Shown: positions 35,601-45,928, numbered from the stretch's first letter. The stretch is DNA of 64,000 nucleotides from Aldrovandia affinis (GCA_029706075.1 JAINUG010000087.1:620001-684000); one strand, 5' to 3'. The notes: generated by a model from the sequence alone, not told the origin. Translations and numbers: made by a program.

Positions 35601-38311
35601 CACGCATGCCTGCGTCACATCGCCGCTCTGCAACAGTTTGAAGAGTGCTGGTGTGCCCTCATCAAGTGTTGATAATGCGCCAAAATACAATGTGAATTTA
35701 AATAGTTCACTATTGTACGAATGGCAATAGAGTGTAACATTTAAAAAAACTAACATTTTATCCCATTTTCGTAGCCAATTAGACCCGCTATTTTATGTCA
35801 ATCCCCCCCGCAGTAATGTGAGTTCACTGCTGTAGTCCTGCGACCGGTAGTGACGAAGGCAAAGTAACGTCTCCTCCGAGATGGCACTCACCAGGCCGTC
35901 GACCGTAACCCGGTACTACAGGGCCACTCTTATACGTAGCGAACGTCCTGTCGGCTTCCCTCCCCTCTCCCTGGGGCGGACAGCCAATCGCCGCCCCCTG
36001 GTGGCACTCCCGGCCAGAGCCGACTCTGGCAGGACGGGGAATTGAACCCCGGTCTCCATGGCCAGTGTCGAACGTTGTAACCACTGGACCACTCAGGAGG
36101 CCTAGAGTGTAACATTTTGACATGAATAAGTAATACAGCAGAATCTTAGCACAGGGTGCATCTATGGTAACAAACCTGCACAGTGTGCAGGCGTAAATGA
36201 ACAGGTAGTGTAAAACTACAGCAGCACTGTTCACATTGATGCAGTAGTTCTTTGACTCTTAACTGAAAATCTCTAGTGCATCTAAACATGGCTAGTAATC
36301 TCTAGTGCATCTAAACATGGCTAGTGATTGGCTATGATGGAGAACAGGATCATCCCCTTACAGAACAGGACCATCCCTCCCTGGGTGGCACTAGGGCCAG
36401 TTATGTGTCTCCCTACAGGACTCCCAACCACAGCCACACAGCCAGTGCTGGCAGGGTCTGGATTTAATGCAGCCCACTTGACACAAGTGTGCAAGTGCCT
36501 CAGTGGGATATGCCACTTGGGAAGCCCCAAGAGAGGTTTTATAAAAACTCTGAAAAACCTGTCCTGACTCCAGGCTTGTAGTATGTCCTTTATGCAAACC
36601 CAGGGTTGAGCTTCAAGACATCAGTCAAGAACTTTATAAAATGCAATCAATGTATTGCCTTAACACACAGGTAACTGTAAAAATAAAGGAAACACTTGAG
36701 TAAATGAGGGATTTTATATTTAAACTTTTTTATTGAACCTTTATTTAACCTGGTAAAAGTTCCATTGAGATTCAGAATCTCTTTTGCAAGGGAGACCTGA
36801 GCAAAAACAGCGGCAGAAATAAAGCAGATTTGCAGACAAGACAGCACATGCAACCTACAATAAAACATAACTAAAATGCATAGGGGCGAGAGAGAAAAAT
36901 GAACGACAGGAGCAAGGATGGGAGGAGTGAACAAGAGAGGGAGACAGAAAGAGAGGAAGAGAGAGGAAGGGGGGGAGGGGAAGAAGCAAAATACTACAGC
37001 ATAGAAAGCATCACACCCTAAGCACTTTGGTTGACGAGCGTCATGTTAAATGTGCTATATAAATAAAATTTGATTGATTGATTGACACTAAAAACATTAG
37101 ATATGTGGATACTGGTGGCTCTGTTATGGTGAGGGGTGCAGTCAAACCCTTAGAGGGCAAGATAAATGCAAATAAATACAAAGCCATTCTGAGTGGTCAC
37201 CTTCATCTTATGGTGAAGCATTTCTCTCCTGATGGAAGTCGTCTCTTCCAGGATGACAATGCCCCCACCCACAGGGCACAAGTGGTCACTGAATGGTTTG
37301 ATGAGCATGAAAGGTTATGTGCCATGGCCATCTTGGTCACCAGATCTCAACCCAATTGAACACTTTTGGGAGATTCTGGAGCGGCACCTGAGACAGTGTT
37401 TTCCACCACCATCAACAAAACACCAAACAATTTCTCTCAAATTTTTTTGTGGAACAATAATGTTGCATCCCTCCAATAGACACTTTTGGAATCTATACCA
37501 AGGCGTGTTGAATCTGTTCTGGTGGTTTCCGGTGGCCCAACGCTTTATGTTGGTGTTTCCTTTATTTTGGCAGTTATCTGTATATTGGTGAGAATATCAT
37601 TGTGAGGTTTCGAGTGGGCACTCCCAACCTATATGGTGAATCGAACATAAAACATAGACTTACTCTGATTTTGTCGAAAGCTGTGGGACCAACAAGAATG
37701 CTCTCGTCATGTGACGTCACCTCAAAAGAGAGGGCAAGGTTATTTACACTGCATTAAATAATTTACCTACAAACTTAACTTGTGTATGGAAGGAGTCCCT
37801 CCCACGGTGAGAGTGAAGTATATCAGCTGGGGAAGGGATCGTTTCACACTCTCAGAGGGAATTACGCAGTTCATTTAACAACCTTCATTGCTATTGACAC
37901 AGTACACCACAACAAAAAAGTGAAATCATGTCTCCGCTAACAAAATATATATCAAATGTGCTTTAGGGCATAAATGTTTGAGAAAACCCCCAAAAAACTT
38001 TAAATCCAAATGTATTTTACTTTGGTAAACAACACTGTTTGGTATCTTTTAGAGATAGGTTGCTATGTGTCTAAATAGGGGCCGCTCTAGCCGAATGTTT
38101 GTTATATAGTCAAGCGCATGCTTGTTTGTAGTAAAATGGAGGTACTCACAATTCCCTCTCCAAGGTGTCTGGTTAGGTTATGCCAGTGGGCCCGGTCCAG
38201 ACACGGACTGTGGACCGGGGCGGAGTTCTCCGTACACCTGGCCTCCTTCAAGGTCTCGGCAGACTCCAGTAGCAGAGCCAGCAGCAGCGTGCCCCTGATA
38301 CACCCGAGCAT
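29631..38311 (-). CDS. IL-22-like class II (IL-10 family) cytokine, novel position beside ifng
   Basis: Predicted secreted helical cytokine. Coding exons on the minus strand are 38150-38311 (54 aa), 35427-35627 (67 aa), 30619-30696 (26 aa) and 29631-29834 (67 aa plus stop), 214 aa in total. Every junction has GT/AG signals and every intron is phase 0, as is usual in class II cytokines. Exon 1 has a hydrophobic signal peptide (MLGCIRGTLLLALLLES) and then APVHSPCLDR, resembling the APISSHCRLDK start of mature human IL-22. The second exon holds HRCVLKNIFAFYNQAL and ends LGKCVVR, matching the IL-22/IL-19 helix C (C..K..L.FY) and the cysteine after helix D. The third, short exon gives helix E (QIQKLQRAMEQ). 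The last exon has DKAIVELKMLEYYL, the family KAIGELDxLL motif, then an unusual 45-residue basic tail. Family members often have a separate small exon 2; here it may be fused or missed. The locus is the dyrk2 side of ifng, where no IL-22 is expected. Alternatives are a divergent IFN-gamma-related gene or a decaying paralogue; the intact splice sites argue against decay. Confidence 0.78.
30077..30345. repeat. Inverted repeat around telomere-like (CCCTAA)n, plus 17-bp tandem repeat
   Basis: Perfect 39-bp arms at 30077-30115 and 30202-30240 enclose about six CCCTAA units (30153-30190). Then gggctgtgggaacatag repeats about six times to 30340. This type of sequence recurs in fish genomes. It lies in the last intron of the IL-22-like gene. 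Confidence 0.85.
30700..32030. other. Intronic DNA of the IL-22-like gene, nothing recognised
   Basis: A 101-codon plus frame begins at 31793 (YGRDPDRAVWISRFWRYNLP). It has somewhat protein-like composition but no recognised domain. Confidence 0.35.
32031..32366 (+). repeat. Duplicated segment, copy 1
   Basis: Nearly identical to 42562-42898 over about 335 bp, from aacaatactgattataata to gggcccttcaagtg. It carries one and a fraction copies of a 62-bp unit that is amplified in the other copy. Confidence 0.9.
34478..34985 (+). mobile_element. Penelope-like retroelement 3' fragment (GIY-YIG endonuclease end)
   Basis: Open frame from 34479: ISDHCKRNNHIMDWDHAKII, HKRWIKEAVEIRR and STINRDEGAYMLSHTWDSLL, matching the C-terminal part of the Penelope-like EN domain. 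A near-perfect palindrome (34716-34766) and a hammerhead-ribozyme-like segment (34795-34850) follow. 5'-truncated. Confidence 0.75.
34795..34850 (+). ncRNA. Hammerhead-ribozyme-like motif in Penelope-like element
   Basis: GCTGTC ends at 34800, then CTGAAGA (34812-34818, fits CUGANGA), stem II GACTG/CAGTC (34820-34824 and 34832-34836) and GAAAC (34837-34841). Penelope-like elements are known to carry hammerheads with short stem III. An extra A after CTGAAGA departs from the canonical core, so activity is uncertain. Confidence 0.45.
35228..35318 (+). mobile_element. L2 LINE 3'-tail fragment
   Basis: catgccatgtattaatgcacatcttgtaa followed by atcgctctggataagagcgt, the 3' end seen in the larger L2 copies. 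Confidence 0.75.
35743..36103 (-). mobile_element. Near-complete tRNA-type SINE with 14-bp target duplication
   Basis: Flanked by AGAGTGTAACATTT at 35729-35742 and 36104-36117. Reverse complement has ggcctcctgagtggtccagtgg head, B box GGTTCAATTCC and attggctacgaaaatggg tail. It sits in intron 1 of the IL-22-like gene, about 115 bp upstream of its second exon. Confidence 0.92.
36668..37591 (+). mobile_element. Tc1-like transposon interrupted by a LINE fragment
   Basis: Ends acaggtaactgtaaaaataaagg (36668) and ttattttggcagttatctgta (37570-37590). Transposase pieces: DTGGSVMVRGAVKPLEGKI, LFQDDNAPTHRAQVVTEWFD (D motif) and SPDLNPIEHFWEILERHL (E motif) in a shifted frame. A LINE 3' fragment occupies about 36713-37085. 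It lies in intron 1 of the IL-22-like gene. Confidence 0.85.
36713..37085. mobile_element. LINE 3'-end fragment nested in Tc1 copy
   Basis: Contains cctttatttaacctggtaaaag and gcaagggagacctgagcaaaa at one end, a GA-rich stretch (36880-36990) and gtgctatataaataaaatttgattgattg at the other. Confidence 0.55.
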
Positions 38312-38364
38312 GGCTTATGACACCGGCCTTTGTTCCCTGCACCTTGGACCTTTCCTCTCGCATT

Positions 38365-38442
38365 CCTTCACACTTTCACTGCACAGGAGCTGTATTTATA
38401 GACCTGCACTCACCCATGTGACGCCACTCTCCGGGACCTCCC
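38365..38442 (-). promoter_or_regulatory. Predicted core promoter of the IL-22-like gene
   Basis: On the minus strand a consensus TATAAATACA lies at 38391-38400, about 80-90 bp upstream of the ATG at 38311. A start of transcription about 30 bp downstream of it, near 38365-38370, would leave a 5' UTR of roughly 55-60 nt. A GGGACCTCCC match to the NF-kappaB consensus lies at 38433-38442, about 33 bp upstream of the TATA box, with a CRE-like TGACGCCA nearby. TATA plus kappaB is a common layout for inducible cytokine genes. A short out-of-frame ATG near 38363 could act as an upstream ORF if it is transcribed. Confidence 0.5.
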
Positions 38443-38931
38443 CTTTTCTCCACTGGCTCAAGAAGTGTTCCACCAGGTGAGAGAAAAAAAAACCTTAACA
38501 AGGCTGAGCCTGTTGTGCCTCTGTTCCCAGTCTTATATCCCGGATGTTGCTGTACTGACTACACTGTGTTCAAACTGAGGTCCCAAAAAAATTGGGAGGT
38601 CAAAGACCATTAAGTGTGAGGGGGATTTAAGATCGGATAAGTTCTGATAATCATCCTTGGAACCTCCTTGTGCCACCTCATTTTTTTCACCGTCTTTGAA
38701 ATCATTACCCACATTATACCCATATAATGTCAAGAGAATACAAATAATAAGAGGTTATTCTCAGCAAATGTCAAAAATTGTGGAAACAATATTGTGCCGT
38801 GTCATTGTCTTTTCTCAAGGATTGACAGTGTGTTGTGAAAACATTTTTGTGCAAAATTACTTTAGTCTGTCTGTGTCCAGTGCACCAGGTGAATATTTCT
38901 GCATATGCTTGTCTAAGGAAAGACTTTTAGA

Positions 38932-39830
38932 TACATTTACATTACATTTTAAGCATTTAGCAGATGCTCTTATCCAGAGCGACTTACAAGATGTGCATTA
39001 ATACATGGTAGGAACAATCACAGTTAGCGCACGAGATCAGTGCAGGAATACAGCAATAGACATCATTGCAGGCATCTGTGTACCATACCTGTAACACCGG
39101 GAAGGAAAAGGTTAGTGAATTATTTGTATAAAAAAATTGGTTTTGGGAGTTGAACAAGTAAACAGCGGTGAAGACAATTTAGCTAGATGGACAGAGTTCA
39201 GTGGTAGTGGAGTCTGAAGAGGTGGGTTTTGAGTCTCTTGCGGAAGATCGTAAGTGATTCTGCGGTCCTGACCGATTGCGGAAGGTCGTTCCACCAGCGA
39301 GGGATCAGGACAGAGAAGAGGCGAGACCGCGAGGAGCAGCTGCCAGGCGCCTGGAGGGAAGGGACAGTCAGTTTACCAGAGGAGGCGGAGCGGAGGGGTC
39401 TGGGAGGTGTGTAGGGAGTGATGAGTGACTGGAGGTATGGGGGAGCAGTACCTCTGGCCGCTTGAAAAGCAAGCACCAGTGACTTGAATCTGATGCATGC
39501 TGCGATGGGGAGCCAGTGCAGAGAGGAGAGTAGAGGGGTGACATGGGTGAACTTCGGCTGGTTGAACACCAGACGAGCGGCAGCGTTCTGGACTAGTTGC
39601 AGTGGCTTGATGGCGCAGGCCGGAAGGCCTGCCAGCAAGGAATTGCAGTAGTCCAGACGTGAGATCACCAGGGCCTGGACCAGGAGTTGAGTGGCCTCTT
39701 GGGTGAAGAACGGTTGGATCCTCCGGATGTTGTGGAGGGAGAAACGACAGGTCCGAGTGATCGCTGCAATATGGCTCGAGAAGCACAGCTGGTTGTCCAG
39801 GGTTACCCCAAGACTCCTGGCATCCTGGCA
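38932..39830 (-). mobile_element. L2 LINE 3' part (RT C-terminus and tail)
   Basis: Minus-strand translation (from about 39830): LDNQLCFSSHIAAITRTCRF, SRLDYCNSLLAGLPACAIKP, LQLVQNAAARLVFNQPKFTH, SLHWLPIAACIRFKSLVLAF and RWWNDLPQSVRTAESLTIFR, diagnostic of fish L2 LINEs. The 3' tail gtaagtcgctctggataag closes at 38932. 5'-truncated, as most copies are. It lies upstream of the IL-22-like promoter. Confidence 0.93.
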
Positions 39831-39954
39831 TAGATATCCTTGTTTGCAGCCAGCACTGTATGCAGTAGCATCCTAGTGCTGTACCAACATTTTCATTAGA
39901 TACATTTTTCTGAAAGGAACAAAATTGGCTCTCCTTGTACACAGACTGTGACAA

Positions 39955-40357
39955 AAGCCCCCTCTCATATGCCCCCCCATATCAAACACACAAACACATT
40001 CTCCCTCTACACTAAGACATACACAGATTTCCCCCCTGTACTGATCTAAGACCCTATACCCCCTCTCTTCTCCATGGGTTCTCCACCTTCAGATCTCCAC
40101 ACCCCCATTTTCCTTGTCTCAGAGCAGAAACCACCCACTCCAGATCTGCATGCTGCCTGCCTGAGGGGCATTCCCCTTCTGTGCCTCGGTGTCTCACCTC
40201 TGACCCACCCCCCTGGAAGCAGGTTAGCCTTGCTATTTCCTGTAAATCACACCATAAGCAACATCACTTAAATAAAGCAACCTTCTTGCAACATCAGGAG
40301 TTTCAATTTGACTCTTTCAAATACCTTTGCTATGTTCTACCTTTGCAAGCACCACAA
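39955..40357. other. Pyrimidine-rich unassigned DNA
   Basis: C/T-rich plus strand leading into the minisatellite. No gene supported. Confidence 0.4.
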
Positions 40358-42272
40358 GGACCTCCACACTGCCCCTCAGGGTCTCAGGAAGGGCCACACT
40401 GCCCCTCAGGGTCTCAGTAAGAACTACACTGCCCCTCAGGGTCTCAGTAAGAGCCACACTGCCCCTCAGGGTCTCAGTAAGAACTACACTGCCCCTCAGG
40501 GTCTCAGTAAGAGCCACACTGCCCCCCAGGGTCTCAGTAAGAGCCACACTGCCCCTCAGGGTCTCAGTAAGAGCCACACTGCCCCTCAGGGTCTCAGTAA
40601 GAGCCACACTGCCCCTCAGGGTCTCAGTAAGGGCCACACTGCCCCTCAGGGTCCCAGTAAGAGCCACACTGCCCCTCAGGGTCTCAGTAAGAGCCACACT
40701 GCCCCCCAGGGTCTCAGGAAGAGCCACACTGCCCCTCAGGGTCCCAGTAAGAGCCACACTGCCCCTCAGGGTCTCAGTAAGAGCCACACTGCCCCCCAGG
40801 GTCTCAGGAAGAGCCACACTGCCCCTCAGGGTCTCAGTAAGAGCCACACTGCCCCCCAGGGTCTCAGGAAGAGCCACACTGCCCCTCAGGGTCTCAGTAA
40901 GAGCCACACTGCCCCCCAGGGTCTCAGGAAGAGCCACACTGCCCCCCAGGGTCTCAGTAAGAGCCACACTGCCCCTCAGCGTCTCAGGAAGAGCCACACT
41001 GCCCCTCAGGGTCCCAGTAAGAGCCACACTGCCCCTCAGGGTCTCAGTAAGAGCCACACTGCCCCCAGGGTCTCAGGAAGAGCCACACTGCCCCTCAGGG
41101 TCCCGGTAAGAGCCACACTGCCCCTCAGGGTCTCAGTAAGAGCCACACTGCCCCCAGGGTCTCGGGAAGAGCCACACTGCCCCTCAGGGTCTCAGGAAGA
41201 GCCACACTGCCCCCAGGGTCTCAGGAAGAGCCACACTGCCCCCAGGGTCTCAGGAAGAGCCACACTGCCCCTCAGGGTCTCAGGAAGAGCCACACTGCCC
41301 CTCAGGGTCTCAGTAAGAGCCACACTGCCCCTCAGGGTCTCAGTAAGAGCCACACTGCCCCCCAGGGTCTCAGTAAGAGCCACACTGCCCCTCAGCGTCT
41401 CAGGAAGAGCCACACTGCCCCTCAGGGTCTCAGTAAGAGCCACACTGCCCCTCAGGGTCTCAGTAAGAGCCACACTGCCCCTCAGGGTCTCAGTAAGGGC
41501 CACACTGCCCCTCAGGGTCCCAGTAAGAGCCACACTGCCCCTCAGGGTCTCAGTAAGAGCCACACTGCCCCCCAGGGTCTCAGGAAGAGCCACACTGCCC
41601 CTCAGGGTCCCAGTAAGAGCCACACTGCCCCTCAGGGTCCCAGTAAGAGCCACACTGCCCCTCAGGGTCTCAGTAAGAGCCACACTGCCCCTCAGGGTCT
41701 CAGGAAGAGCCACACTGCCCCTCAGGGTCTCAGGAAGAGCCACACTGCCCCTCAGGGTCTCAGGAAGAGCCACACTGCCCCTCAGGGTCTCAGTAAGAGC
41801 CACACTGCCCCTCAGGGTCTCAGTAAGAGCCACACTGCCCCTCAGGGTCTCAGTAAGGGCCACACTGCCCCTCAGGGTCCCAGTAAGAGCCACACTGCCC
41901 CTCAGGGTCTCAGTAAGAGCCACACTGCCCCCCAGGGTCTCAGGAAGAGCCACACTGCCCCTCAGGGTCCCAGTAAGAGCCACACTGCCCCTCAGGGTCT
42001 CAGTAAGAGCCACACTGCCCCCCAGGGTCTCAGGAAGAGCCACACTGCCCCTCAGGGTCCCAGTAAGAGCCACACTGCCCCTCAGGGTCTCAGTAAGAGC
42101 CACACTGCCCCTCAGGGTCTCAGGAAGAGCCACACTGCCCCTCAGGGTCTCAGTAAGAGCCACACTGCCCCTCAGGGTCTCAGGAAGAGCCACACTGCCC
42201 CTCAGGGTCTCAGTAAGAGCCACACTGCCCCTCAGGGTCTCAGGAAGAGCTGCAATGCCCCTCAGGGTCTCA
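40358..42272. repeat. 30-bp minisatellite, about 64 units
   Basis: Unit gagccacactgcccctcagg + gtctcagtaa. Variants swap gtctcaggaa, gtcccagtaa and gcccccc; a few units are 29 bp. Because 30 is a multiple of 3 and the unit lacks stops, frames of 246-677 codons run through on both strands; they are artefacts. Blocks of units recur in the same order, showing higher-order duplication. Confidence 0.97.
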
Positions 42273-42561
42273 GTGTACATGTACATAATGTGCATGAATC
42301 CATCAGAGCATTCTTTCATTCGTCCTGGTCATTTAAAATGAATGCTGATGATCAGGCCTAAGGCTCTGATTTGTGAATTATCCAGGAAGTGTACATAGCC
42401 ATTGTAACATAGCAGCATACCAGCAACAATAGCCCTGCATGCTAGCTGACTACAATAGCAGAACAGAAAGACACAATTAAGGCGACAGATTCATTTTCAT
42501 AAAGTTCCTCTACTGCACCTCTTAGCATTAGATGAAATAATACAGTTTATAACAATACTGA

Positions 42562-42987
42562 TAACAATACTGATTATAATAAGTCTAAAACTTTTTTTTA
42601 TGATATGTTATACCTGTGACATTTTATAGTTATGCAATAACCATCATATTGATTCAGGTAATGAAAATCCCCACTACATCCCATAATTGTTTAAGCTGTC
42701 ACTTCTGAACAAAGGCAGTCAAAAGGGCTAACTCCGGGACTTTTAGTGTTTGCATATTTGCCAGACCTTTGTGAACGGCTTAGAGGTGAGGGTGGTTTCT
42801 GAGCATGCACTTATCTAAGGGCCCTTCAAGTGTCCATGAGTCCCAGTATTGGTCACAAGGACTAGTGCACACTTATCTAAGGGCCCTTCAAGTGTCCATG
42901 AGTCCCAGTATTGGTCACAAGGACTAGTGCACACTTATCTAAGGGCCCTTCAAGTGTCCATGAGTCCCAGTATTGGTTACAGGGACT
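42562..42987 (+). repeat. Duplicated segment, copy 2, with 62-bp amplification
   Basis: Matches 32031-32366. Here a 62-bp unit beginning cttatctaagggcccttcaa repeats three times and runs into unique DNA. Confidence 0.9.
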
Positions 42988-43277
42988 AGGAGCAAATAAC
43001 TGATGCTTTGATGGTCCATACACTTGGAGTGAGGACACTCCCTCACTCATACCTTCTCTGCTGTTGGTTGTACACTACTTATTCTTAATCTGTTTGACAC
43101 CAAACATGATCAAAGCTAGCCAGCTAAATCATTGTGAGTGCTTCAACTGATAGCAAGGTACAAAGCTGTTGGAAATGCAATTATTCAGCATTAAGCAATA
43201 GTGGATGTGAAGTTAGCAGTGAAGTGATGTTAGAACGCTGTGAATTGGGAGGGAAATACTTGCATGCTGGTGAATTA

Positions 43278-43318
<41 letters not shown>

Positions 43319-45700
43319 TGTGTGTGTTTGTGTGTGAATATGTGGAATGGCAGTGTAGAGTAATGGTTAAGGAATGGGTAGTGTAACTCATAGGCTGCAG
43401 ATAATAAGTATGTAATCACCAGTAACAAGAGGGAAAATGAGTTTGCTATTACTAGGTTAATGAGCTTCATATGGCATGCTACCAAAACACAAGCTGTGGA
43501 AGTAGTGTGAGCGTAAGGGTGGCCGGGACATTGTCCTACATTGTGTGGGATATTGTCCCATATTTTGACTTCGTTGTCCCGCGATGATGGACATTGTCCC
43601 ACATTTGAATAAAATAATAACATAACGTATATGAACTCCGCCGCTCAACAATACATAACCCCCATGTCAATAAACATTGTTTCAGATTTCAAATTCAGGT
43701 GAATACTTATGCAATTAATTAGTGTATGTTTTTCATATGTAATTGATTAACAAAAAGCGTTAGAGTTGTTTTTTTAAATTGACATGATAGAATATTTTTT
43801 GTTGATTGGTGGCAAGAAATCCCAATTAAATTCATTTTGAGTCTATGAAGTAAGAAAATAAAATGTGAAAAATGACATCATCAGCAGAATCATACAGGGC
43901 CAGCAGCCACACCTGGTCAGTGTATCAGTACCTTACGCAATGCACACTCCATTAGAACAGGAGATTTGGCCTCATATGCCCTGCTCAGATGAAGCTGACA
44001 TGAATGTGCTTGTTCAAATGTCTCCTCTTTCTTAAAAGAATATGAGAAAACACATTCATGAATAAAGCTTGAGAACTGTGATCAAATCCACAACTAAGTT
44101 CAAATAAACCACCCTGACAGTTTATTTATTGATTTAAAATGCCAGAAGATGATCAATGTTGTCATTCAGATAAGTCTGCAAAGGGTTGATATAAATATGT
44201 TAAATAAATAAGATAATATGCCCTCAAGTATTTACTGTGAGAGAATACACCTATCAAGCTTTTGATGTCAGTTTTTTTTTTTGCAGATTCAGGGGATTTG
44301 CAGGGGATTTACTCAAAGTAATTATGGAAATGAATGTAGCCACATAACGTACCTTTAAATATGGCTACTGCTGTTAAAAGCTCAGTTATGACATCCCTTG
44401 TTTTCAGAAGCACACAGAGCACTCTGGGAAATTACTTTAAGTATAACCAGTGTTGGGGAGTAGTTACATTATGCCAGAATCCGGGATAAAAGGGATTTAT
44501 CTTCAAATAAGATTTTTTTAAACCCAATCATTTTTTTAACTTTTAATTGTCCCTTTCTTCAACAGAATGAAGGAAAGTTTGCATCCCATTGAAAATGAAT
44601 GGCTTCGAGATATGTCCTGGAAATTGCTATAATTTAGTTTCCGCTTTCCCAGCGTATATTTGAACAACTTTGAACAGATGATGTTCTGGTAGAAGTAGTT
44701 GTTGACCACTGCGGAGAATTCATAATTGGGGACCTGGAGCATTCCTGATTATTTAATTGGCAGGCAAATTACGAAGGAGGAGAAGAAGCGGAAGAAGAAG
44801 AAAAGGAAGAAACACAAAATAACCCAAGTTTGGGGCGTTATTGTGTGGCTGTGTGTATCTGAATTCTGTGTACATGAGGTCAGAGGTTACAGAAGTCCAT
44901 TGTAGTTATTTATGTGGGAGTGCCAATCTCTCTTTTCTGAAAAGTGCCCAACTCTTGGTGCTGCATAGGTATGGCTTATGCCCCTATAATGCGTAAATTG
45001 GTGGATGGTATACCTGACATTCTATTTAATATTACTAAGGCATATTGTGAAAGGATAGCAATGTGCACTTGGGCATATTTCAACCTGTATTTAACTAAAT
45101 GTGTCCGGTACCATTTAGAGTAATATGCGCCCTTATAAATGCAGAATAAATTGTTAATAACTGCAAATGTTTTTTTATGGTTAGGTGACATCAATAAATG
45201 CAGTTATTATTTATTAAGCACAAATAATTGCACCATAATAAAAACCATTACAAAATATTATGTCTTATGCAAGTATGTTTCCTAGATGGCATGATATCAC
45301 AGGCCAATGTAGAGAGCCAGATTCAGTAAATATCTAGTTGTATAAATGGATTGTATAAAAGAGTACACGCTAAATGTACACATACCTGTGGCTTTACTGC
45401 AATGTTGTCTACCACTTAGTACATTCCTTCTGAGTACAAAGTTCTCTCCAGATTAAAATCAACATAGAAATAAAGCCCTGTAGTTACATTCATTTGTGAT
45501 CAACCATTGGCTGTTGACAAATGACCAATTCAAACCAGAAATGACCAAATGACCTGTTTTTTTCTTCTAATGTGTCTGAAGTGTAGTATGCTTTAAAACG
45601 ACGAAGATCAAGATCAAGAGATTTTCTCTGTTACCATACACACTCACACAATTGTAACACTCTCACACACCATGCACATGTTCACACAAACACATTGTCT
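42988..45700. other. Intergenic DNA between ifng and the IL-22-like gene
   Basis: Contains a (TG)n run at 43280-43330 and a SINE-head fragment (ggcagtgtagagtaatgg) at about 43347-43390. No gene seen. Confidence 0.45.
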
Positions 45701-45703
45701 CAG

Positions 45704-45881
45704 TTTATTTATTTAGTCATAGACCATGCAGAACCCGATTCATCAAGGTGGAGCTGTACCCCAGTCAAGTGAAAAACGTTTTTTTGCACAAATGTGCAAA
45801 TATTACAAAGGCGTGTCTCCATTCTCCGCACCATGCTTGGATATTTAAATAAAATATAAATAAATAAATAAAATAAATACT
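45704..45881 (-). promoter_or_regulatory. ifng 3' UTR AU-rich element and poly(A) signal
   Basis: Read on the minus strand, 45847-45880 consists of overlapping ATTTA pentamers (ATTTATTTATTTAT core), containing the UUAUUUAUU nonamer of class II AU-rich elements. It begins about 50 nt after the ifng stop codon. An AATAAA signal lies at 45704-45709 on the same strand, giving a 3' UTR of roughly 220-250 nt. Such elements are well known to make cytokine mRNAs, including mammalian IFNG, short-lived. That this tract works here is inferred from position and sequence. Confidence 0.6.
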
Positions 45882-45928
45882 CATATATGTGTATTCACAT
45901 ATGAGTATTGTCAGTAGTAAACGTGGGC

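Noticed and set aside
35361-35756. Single 131-aa gene at this open frame
   Set aside because: The frame runs past clear splice sites at 35427 and 35627; only the part between them fits a cytokine exon.
29631-38311. Calling the third cytokine 'il22' outright
   Set aside because: Sequence resemblance is to IL-22, but the position is on the wrong side of ifng and the true il22 is expected outside the window beyond il26; a symbol would overstate the evidence.
40358-42272. CRISPR-like array
   Set aside because: Units are head-to-tail without unique spacers, and the locus is vertebrate; it is a minisatellite. The same applies to 3191-3869 and 23926-24310.
40308-42341. 677-codon plus-strand frame and 246- and 375-codon minus-strand frames
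   Set aside because: They arise from a stop-free 30-bp tandem repeat read in frame; both strands are open, 29-bp units shift the reading, and there is no domain or splice context.
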